From assembly GCA_907165275.2 (NCBI GenBank), contig OU015650.1, forward strand, positions 7,346,001 to 7,410,000: DNA of 64,000 nt, read 5' to 3'. The DNA is from Zygaena filipendulae (taxonomy: Eukaryota; Arthropoda; Insecta; Lepidoptera; Zygaenidae). The notes under the pieces are model-generated. The model had not been told where the DNA came from. It did no database searches and saw only the letters and a list, made by a program, of their open reading frames with translations. Of the stretch, positions 56,541 through 64,000 are shown in pieces. Position 1 is the stretch's first letter. Each line of letters begins with the position of its first letter. A program made the position numbers and the translations under genes.

Positions 56541-57858
56541 ATCATATGAGCTGTGGTTAAACGCCTAGCCTGTGCACAGTAAAAAGAAAAACTCGAAAAT
56601 ATAATTCTTGTGTAAATAAAATATAACATATTATTGTATTGGTAGTTTTCCGCTCGTTTGGTATTTTGAAGTGCGCTAACTCTTCTGTCGTAAACACTTC
56701 AGTCTTCACGTTATAAGATCCAAATTATCTTGATAACTTTTTCTTTAAACCAATTGAGATGCAAACAATGAAGGCAATCGCGAGGACCTCTTTCAATCTC
56801 ATTCAGTTTTTTGTGCTTGATGCGGTCAACAGATACCTAGACAGCTAGGACCGATTTATTTTTGATAGGTTTAACAAAAGTTACTTTAAATGTAAAGACG
56901 CTTAACTATGTGCTTATTATGATAAAGCCGAGCTAAGTAGGTAATGGGGAACAATAGTCTAACGATGAAAACAGATGGCGCGGTGGTGCGTGGCGTCGAT
57001 GTGTATCTGCTAGTTGTAGCGAATTAGTACAATCTTTGGGCGCTGTACCTACTCTAGCTTTGATGCTAGATGCAAGTGTGTGAGTTGAGTTGAGTGAGTT
57101 GTAACTGCCTGTGGTTAAACGATGTTGTTTGGTTTAGCTTAAAGTTATTGTCAACAAAAGAATATTACAAAATTTCACTACCGAATCAGTAATGTACTTA
57201 CTTACGAACGCAAGTTATACTCGTTAAATAAAACACGCTTTGCCTATAAAATGTTTTCAACCAAGATTTACTTTGCATGTCTACGTGTTACAACGTTGGT
57301 AAAACATTAAACCCGTGAAAGTCAATGTCGATTGTTAGTTGGAATTGCCGTACCAACGGCACGGTATCCGGTTAGTTTCGCAATTAGCGAGTGCAGCAGC
57401 TAATGGTGGCCGAGCTGCCATCACTCGGATTTTACAGCGCAACGTGATTTCAACTCAGTAAAGGCTCAGGCTTAAACGTGTTCTGCTCACACTAATAGGT
57501 GGGCGTTTATTTATTTTAAATTTTGTACGTTATACTGCGCTAGCCCCCTTCGTTTGAGAATCTATGATCTTTTGTGTTATTAGAAAACTAAAGAACGAAT
57601 CATCATGTCACTTGGTCACTTAAAATCATCCAATAAAAAGTTTGCTGCCAAATGCTATAATCGTGAGCTATACTTATATTTACATAATATCGCCTCACGA
57701 TTATTATCATATCTACTGGTAAAAGTTCCTTCTAATCAAACTACTGAAATTGCGTATTTACCAACTAAACACCAAAGACTATGAACAGCACATCTGAACT
57801 TATACACGTATAAATAATAGGGTCGCTTCGAAAATGATTGAAATTTTAATTGATATAT
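56541..57858. other. Gene-free stretch
   Basis: GC-richer patches lie near 56980-57110 and 57340-57480, without a frame I can support. Confidence 0.35.
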
Positions 57859-57924
57859 ATGGATATATCCTGCATCTACCACGATACGTCTTCTGCGAGC
57901 AACGGCGAGGCGGTCGACTGTGGT
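57859..57924 (+). other. Candidate short coding exon, unrecognised
   Basis: ATG at 57859 opens 22 codons (MDISCIYHDTSSASNGEAVD plus two more) that run straight into a strong GTAAGT donor at 57925. The composition is protein-like and the phase is 0. No partner exon is proven. An acceptor-like CAG near 58223 is the nearest candidate. It may be the first coding exon of a gene continuing to the right. Confidence 0.2.
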
Positions 57925-59828
57925 GTAAGTATAGAGCAAGCATTTTAATTATATATCTTATATTATACGAGAAATACTCTATCTATAGTCTATCTATGCA
58001 AAAGAAAATATGTTAAGATCACAGCACCCCAACGTCACCCATCTGCCAGTCACCATTTGCCAGACATATGCAGGGTGTTTGTAAAAATATTGTGAAATTC
58101 AATGTTTTTAATTGTGAGTATTATATTATTATTGAATATTATTTATTCTTTTACGTCAACCGTGTTTCAGATTATGGTTTCTATATAATTTGTTTTCTTT
58201 TTTCATAATTCCCTTGTTTTCAGCTCGTTTCAAATACGGCTCTTTTTATTGCAAGCAGACTCGCGCGGCCGCGGTGCGGCGTGCGAATCAGCATTGCTAA
58301 TGGAGTGCAAATATTGTTCATCTAATAAAACAACAACGAAACAAAAGCTTAATTTCTTTTACAGATGTATCATTTTGGTGTTACTTTTACCTTCTTTTAA
58401 CTTGGCAAATTACAATTTTAATTTATGTGTTTGTTACCTACTTATTTTAAAGTCGTCTCTATTGTCGATCAATGAAACCTTAAGCTTATTGATTAGAAAT
58501 GGAGTTTAGTTTTGCATGATTAAATTCTTAATACTTTGCTATAAGACTATTGTATTTGTAAAAACTTTCTTCGATAAAAGAAAGAAGAAACGTTATTCGG
58601 AACAAATATTTTTTGCTAGTTATGACTCATTCGTAGTTACCCAGTTTAAAACTTTAACCATAGTTTTTGTATCTATAATAAGTACCAGGTCTCTCTGACC
58701 GTAGTCTCCGGAATATTTTGAAAAGACTTTCAATAACTGATGCGTTATGGCTCGCCTTCTACGTATCTACTTTGTTATTCAATATTCTTGCCCTTTGCCA
58801 TGATTTTCCAATAGCTAGAGTGTTATCGTGACTTTGTTTAGCTTTCGGTGGATTTCTTTGCGGTTTCTTTAAAGTTGTGGGAACATGCAAGCCTTTACAT
58901 TTTGTATTACTATTATATTCTTAATTAACGTTGGCAAGGGTCCTCTTTAATTTAAAGGCCAGGTTCTTTATTTCATTATATGTCGTTTTTAACTTGAATT
59001 ATAAATATTTACCTAGCAGGTTTAAAATGGATTGGGTTGACCTAAATTAGGCTGACTATGAAAGAAAATAAATAGGCGATTTGGCTGTTTATGTGGTGAT
59101 TGAAAAATCAGTACTAAAATGCTAGCTATAGATTATGTTTTTATATTTTATAGTTCCAATTCAAAACAACCCACATTTCAATCTCGAGCAAAATATAACA
59201 CATCTGTGTTACAAAGAGCCTGATCGCTTAAATTGCCGGCGAGACGTGAACAAACGGAGAAGTGGGCTGGGGTCGCGTAACAAACAACGATCGACACCTG
59301 GATCCTACACCCGCGCCACGCCAAGCCACGCCACGCCACACTCACACTATTCACACACATTAAGCTACATGTGCACAAACACACACACACACACACCACA
59401 CACACAAAAACACACATTCACGTTTCAACACACATTCTGTAGCGAAATTGAAAACAGAACTCGTGTCCCTGCCGCTGCCGCACCTTTCGTGTCGCCCCTG
59501 AAACTTTATTGCGTAACATCTTCATTAACTTGAGTTTCTTTGAACACCGGTGATTTACTCATACTTGAGTAACTTTGTCTGTTGTTGGGATAAATCGAGC
59601 TCTCACATAGATTAGGTATTTACTGTAGGACGTCTTTTATGTCGCTTAACGGGCTGTGTTGGCTGTGAATAAATTATATATATATATATATATATTTTTT
59701 TTATTTATTGTTTTGTTGTCAGGCAACATGGGCTCATAGATAAACCTTATAATATACATATATACATGTACACATATACAAATGTAAAAAACGTTGCTTG
59801 TCTATTTTTGACACTGTGTCGCTCTGAG
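57925..59828. other. Gene-free stretch with microsatellites
   Basis: A (CA)n tract lies at 59375-59415 and a (TA)n tract at 59668-59695. The 132-codon frame at 59135-59533 is largely driven by the CA repeat and is not called. Confidence 0.4.
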
Positions 59829-60051
59829 AGGCTATTATGTAACTTTTGTTTCTATCATTTTTCGGTTGCAATTAAAAATATGGCGATATTTCGATTACAA
59901 TATGCACGTTTTGACACCTATAATATCTAGCAGTCAACCAAAATGAACATACTTCAAAAGCTGAAGCTGCCTAAACATGATCAATTAATCACAAAATCGT
60001 TATTTTTCTGTTTGAAACCAAAATATGATAGCAACAAAAGTTACATAATTG
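59829..60051. mobile_element. MITE with ATTATGTAACTTTTGTT ends
   Basis: CTATTATGTAACTTTTGTTT at the left pairs with GCAACAAAAGTTACATAATT at the right. Relative of 44146-44361. Confidence 0.75.
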
Positions 60052-60279
60052 CCCTACTGGATGGATAATCCGACGTTTTTAACGGATTTTTCAGGTTCAA
60101 GTACTTACCCGAATATGTTACTACTAAAAGTGTTATCTATACTATACTCTACTTGATAGGTATATTTTTCGCCTCACTTAGAGGAATTCTACATAGTCAA
60201 ACACTACCAAAAATACCCAATAAATGATTTATCCTTTCCTCATGTTAAGTTAGTTTTTAATCAGTTAGCAGAAAAACAG

Positions 60280-60721
60280 ATCCCACCAAAAACATTTTCA
60301 ATGTAAAATGTTGCCAAGACGAGACCATATGACTTGCACTGTCAAAAAGTTATCAGATATTAATATAGAGCCAAGCTTCTAACTCTACACGCCCCAACTC
60401 TGCAAGGCCTAACTTCACCTTAGTAAAAATATGTAGCTTGGCCATTTTATTACTACCAAAACTTTTGTATAATAGAAAAATAATGAACAGTGGGTTAATT
60501 TTTCATCTTACGCCCATGTGAATGTAGCGAAATGGTTAAGCCACATATTTTAAGGCGTACTTTACACACTCTTGTGAAGTTCGACCTTGTGGAGTCAAAA
60601 GCTTGGCTCTACATGAGATCTGTTAACTTTGTGATAGTGCGAGTGGTATGGTTACGATATGGTTACGTCTTGGCAACATATTTTTGTAATTATGGTAACA
60701 TAAAAATGTTTATGGCGGAAT
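60280..60721. mobile_element. Hairpin MITE, ATCCCACCAAAAA family, more diverged
   Basis: Starts ATCCCACCAAAAACATTTTC. The right end AATGTTTATGGCGGAAT is a mutated complement. The inner order matches 53427-53872. Confidence 0.8.
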
Positions 60722-60779
60722 TTAATTTCTTTTTGTAAGTTGCTTGTGACAGTTGTTTTTTCTTTTTTTTCTCTCTTTT

Positions 60780-61245
60780 TAGAGTGTATTTCTCGCATAT
60801 CATTTTCATACCTCTAACTCAATTTTCAGACCTCTAGCGTCGAAATTGCTGAAGTCTCATAGCAAGCACTTCAAGGGGTCAGGGGATAAAAGTAACAAGT
60901 TTTGTAATTTTTTTGTTGTTTGTTTACTAATACTAGCTTATATACTAAATTACAGCTTTCTAGCATATTAGGAAATACCGTAAGAATTTTGATGATCATG
61001 AGTGATGAAATCAGGATTTTTTAGATATCAATAAAATCTAAAGTATAAAAGCTATGCAATTAAAACTTTATATGCATGCTTAATAAATCCGCTGCTGACA
61101 ACATTTTTTATCTGGTATAATTCGAACCCAAGAGACAAGGGTTATAAAAAACGACGAAGCGCTTCGAGAAAAGGTAGGTTAGTGCCTTTGCGCTTCGCTT
61201 GGCTCGTCTTGGTGGGGACACTACCGTGCCCCCAGATACCTACTA
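60780..61245 (+). repeat. Second copy of the composite repeat body
   Basis: AGAAGTCTCATA-type start, then TACTAATACTAGCTTATATA and ACGACGAAGCGCTTCGAGAA, ending with a hairpin GGGGACACTACCGTGCCCCC. It again follows a hairpin MITE, with about 60 bp between them. Confidence 0.7.
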
Positions 61246-61606
61246 CTAATTTAATAATACACAAAATAAATTATTGGGAATAAATATAGTTCGATAAAAC
61301 CTACTTCGACACACAACATTCCTTCGAGTGGAAGTAATATAAAAATCACGGGGCAAAGAAGTAGTGAAAAATAAAAGAAGCACCTAACGCGATCCGCAAC
61401 GGCTCTGGGGAAATCATACGAGAAAATGTGTGTTATTCACATTTTCTCGTCTTTAAGGAAAGGTCTTATTTATATTGTACCGGTTTATTTATGTCTATGA
61501 CACCTATCTTCTACGTTTGATTATGAATTATTTCAGAACACATTTACTGGCCATCTTCGGTAGGTAGGTATTACACAAATTAATTTCAGCTTATTTCCTA
61601 TAGTCA

Positions 61607-61805
61607 ACTAGCTGTTCTCCCCGGCTTCACCCGGCTAATTTCGGAGATTCCGCGGGAATTCCGGGATAAAAGTACCTACCCTATGTCCTCTGTTACCCTG
61701 ACAACGTGTAGGTATGCAATATTTCATGATGATCGGTTGAGTCGTTATAAGGCGTGAAAGCGTAACAGACAGGCAGAGTTACTTTCGCATTTATAATATT
61801 AGTAT
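61607..61805 (+). mobile_element. SINE
   Basis: CTAGCTGTTCTCCCCGGCTT, TTCCGCGGGAATTCCGGGAT, ATGATGATCGGTTGAGTCGT and TTTATAATATTAGTATGGAT. Confidence 0.8.
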
Positions 61806-62559
61806 GGATATCCCTAAGTTTTTCCTGCTTGTGCACGATCAGTGTACCTAAATATGTTTTTTATCGAAAAGTTACAAGTTTTGTATGTTACATAATTAAA
61901 TACGATTTTCTTGAATTACCACTTTCACTAGATGGACTAATACGTCAGATTCTATTGACAGGGAATGTGCGACAAAACAAGTTCAATCAATGCTCAACAT
62001 TAAAGTTAATTTTAAATCAGATTCAAACGTTTAAATATACGAGTACCTATAATTTAAACTTTGGTAGTACTTACTTATATACATACGTACAATTTCAGGA
62101 ATCGATTTATACGAAACATTAATAAACCCACGCAACAGCCTTTATACTCGTAGCAGGGGTCGAGGGTCTTCGCTAGGGGGCTCGTTGCTGATAGAAAAGC
62201 AACAAAATTGAGTTCTATACCGACAGTTCAATTGTTATCAGATTAAGTACGAAACGACGAAAAGGCTTTGTACCTAGCTTGAATATCTTTACAATACGTA
62301 CTTATCTATTGTACAAAGTTTTTTGTGATATTGTAAGTACCTCGGTACTCAATCTATATTCACAAATAAAATTTATTAAGAAATTATATTTTTTGTACCT
62401 ACCTATATTATAATAATAATCCACTTCACAACACACAAATCTACTTGATCCACAAAGTAAGCTATTATTAGCTTGTGTTGTGAAAACCAAGCAAACATGG
62501 TATATAGTACATAGAATTACATATATATTATACTATATATATATATATATATAAACACA
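61806..62559. other. Gene-free AT-rich stretch
   Basis: The frames at 61829-62122 and 62302-62490 have no recognisable domain. A (TA)n run lies near 62521-62552. Confidence 0.35.
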
Positions 62560-62690
62560 CCCAAACTGGAAAGTGGAAACCTGTGTTCATCACACAAAGT
62601 GCACCCCCACCGGGAATCGAACGCGGAACCTCTTGATTAGCGGGCAGGCATGGTGACCTTCCACGGCTACGCCAATCGGGTCGTCATAAT
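62560..62690 (-). mobile_element. tRNA-derived SINE head, reverse orientation
   Basis: The minus strand reads GACCCGATTGGCGTAGCCGT (A-box region) and then GGTTCCGCGTTCGATTCCCG (B box). No complete cloverleaf forms, so it is a SINE, not a tRNA gene. Confidence 0.65.
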
Positions 62691-62790
62691 AATAATAACT
62701 TTATTTCTCACAAGTATATACCTACATAGGTACCTAATTTTAACAACATAGTAGTAGATATATAACCTATTTATGTTCCAGTACATTTTA
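62685..62790 (-). mobile_element. Possible LINE 3' tail, reverse orientation
   Basis: TAATAATAATAACTTTATTT reads on the minus strand as AAATAAAGTTATTATTATTA, a common LINE 3' tail form. Confidence 0.35.
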
Positions 62791-63840
62791 TTGTGGAATA
62801 CTTTTATTTACTAACTGGATATGAGTATTACTAAATATAATCGAAAATTATACTTCCATAATTTTGCTAACTTCATATTATGGGAGTAAGTATAATTTTC
62901 TATTTTGTGAGGGTTTCTTTATATATTACTAGGTTACATTTTGTTTTTTTTGTAAAGCCCTTGATAGGATGCAGGCTCACAGTTTTATTGGCCAATTCTA
63001 TATTCGATTGAAGGATTTGAGCGAGTCATTTTAGCAAATAGCCTGAAATGAGCACGCGGGCTCGTTTGGAAAGCGCCTGGCTGGCGGCGGACTTCTCTCA
63101 TAATAATATTACGTATTTCCCAAATAGGTTAGGTATAGGTTCACTTACGTATTATGTTACTGTCGAACATAACCGAGATTTAGAAAGTAAGTTAAGCTCT
63201 TTTATCCTTTCCTTTTGGAAGTGACGCCGTAGAAAGGAGCTTTGAGGCTTTCGGAATAAATTATTGATGCTAACAATATATCAATGCGCTAACGAATACA
63301 ATGAAGTAGGTACTTAAATAACTTGTGGACTTATCATTATACTATGTAGCTCGTACTCGTAAGTACCTAATTTTTTTTACTGTGTCTCAAGATTCGTGAT
63401 TTGATTTTGGCGAACTTGCTATACCTATAGTTTTGAGTTTTAGCTATTGCTACTGCTCCAATTTTATTTATCTTGCAGGTATCTGTGTGTTTTGTTTGTT
63501 AGAATAAAGCCTTTTATTTACTTACAATTAATTAATTTACGCTTATTGACAACTAAAAGCATCGCTACTGTCATATTGTACTTATTAACTATAGAGACAA
63601 AGTAAAAAAAAAAGATTTGTTTCGGTTATCACATGAATAATGTATAATAATAATAATACATCAATAATACATCATCAGTAATAATACATCATGTTATCTG
63701 CAGATAATATCTAACTGAATTCATAGACTACAGAAAATCATTAAAGAAAGAATAGAATAAAATAAAATTAAACAGTTAATTTCCAAGCGTACAATAATGG
63801 TAACAATATAATAAGTAAAATATGACCGTTTATTTTCGTT
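62791..63840. other. Gene-free stretch
   Basis: No gene or clear element. ATAATACATCA is tandemly repeated near 63645-63690. Confidence 0.35.
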
Positions 63841-63849
63841 ATTCTTCTT

Positions 63850-64000
63850 TATCCCTACATATTATAAAACAAAGTCCTCCGCCGCGCCTGTCTGTCTGTT
63901 CATGATAAATCCAAAAACTACTGAACGGATTTTCATGCTAGTATACATGGTCGTCAGAAAACCTCCGACATATCTGAAACTATGATATTCCCTACACCAG
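63850..64000 (-). mobile_element. SINE, reverse orientation, cut by the window end
   Basis: ATCCCTACATATTATAAAAC (family 3' end), a CTGTCTGTCTG run and AAACTACTGAACGGATTTTC in the order expected for the complement. Confidence 0.6.

Noticed and set aside
59135..59533. 132-codon plus-strand gene
   Set aside because: The His/Thr-rich part is translated CA microsatellite. No domain or splice partner is convincing.
62560..62690. Free-standing tRNA gene
   Set aside because: A and B boxes are present but no paired acceptor stem or plausible anticodon arm forms. It is a SINE head. The same holds for 45710-45775 and 56309-56375.

Overview
The window is nuclear DNA of an insect, most likely a moth or butterfly. 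It is AT-rich, with short GT-AG introns, insect-type proteins, dense short TACCTA/TAGGTA runs, and many copies of a short interspersed repeat whose CCCGCGGTTTCACCCGCG core I know from lepidopteran genomes. There are no prokaryotic operons, CRISPR arrays, rRNA genes or confident free-standing tRNA genes. Everything here was read by eye. Family names rest on recalled motifs, not searches.

Four host genes can be supported. (1) A minus-strand, two-coding-exon C2H2 zinc-finger gene (1002-3424, 664 aa), resembling the ZNF532/592/687 group. (2) A minus-strand, intronless CRTAP/leprecan-like gene (7559-8665, 368 aa) with four CXXXC motifs and a signal peptide. (3) and (4) Two tandem plus-strand paralogues of the ciliary protein CFAP161: copy A with 8 exons (19542-26544, 274 aa) and copy B with 6 exons (29531-31300, 277 aa). 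Their short exons are missed by simple ORF calling. I assembled them from splice sites and reading phase, and all junctions keep frame. Copy B lacks two introns present in copy A.

Most of the rest is mobile DNA. 8965-13874 is a palindromic element with long inverted arms, a GTACAGCACCGG motif and a TATT target duplication, broken by a 3.3 kb minus-strand LINE with a nonsense codon. 14.5-19.4 kb holds inverted-repeat elements, including a 569-bp near-perfect palindrome and a 1.9 kb fold-back whose arms carry the start of a cysteine-rich protein. Inside CFAP161 copy A lie a LINE fragment with a twin-priming 5' inversion and a perfect 13-bp target duplication, a SINE cluster, and a hairpin MITE 26 bp before exon 5. 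Between the paralogues sits a Ty1/copia element with identical 348-bp LTRs and most of gag-pol deleted. 31.3-43.5 kb is gene-poor and rich in SINEs. 43831-53210 is an hAT-like element with an 8-bp target duplication, containing a 4.6 kb Ty3/gypsy element with identical 143-bp LTRs and a full-length gag-pol frame. 53.4-64 kb holds further hairpin MITEs, a composite repeat, tRNA-derived SINEs and no confident gene.

I see no defence system or other wholly new machinery. The most informative signals are the tandem CFAP161 pair with differing intron structure, the recent retroelement insertions around and inside it, and the families of large palindromic elements.
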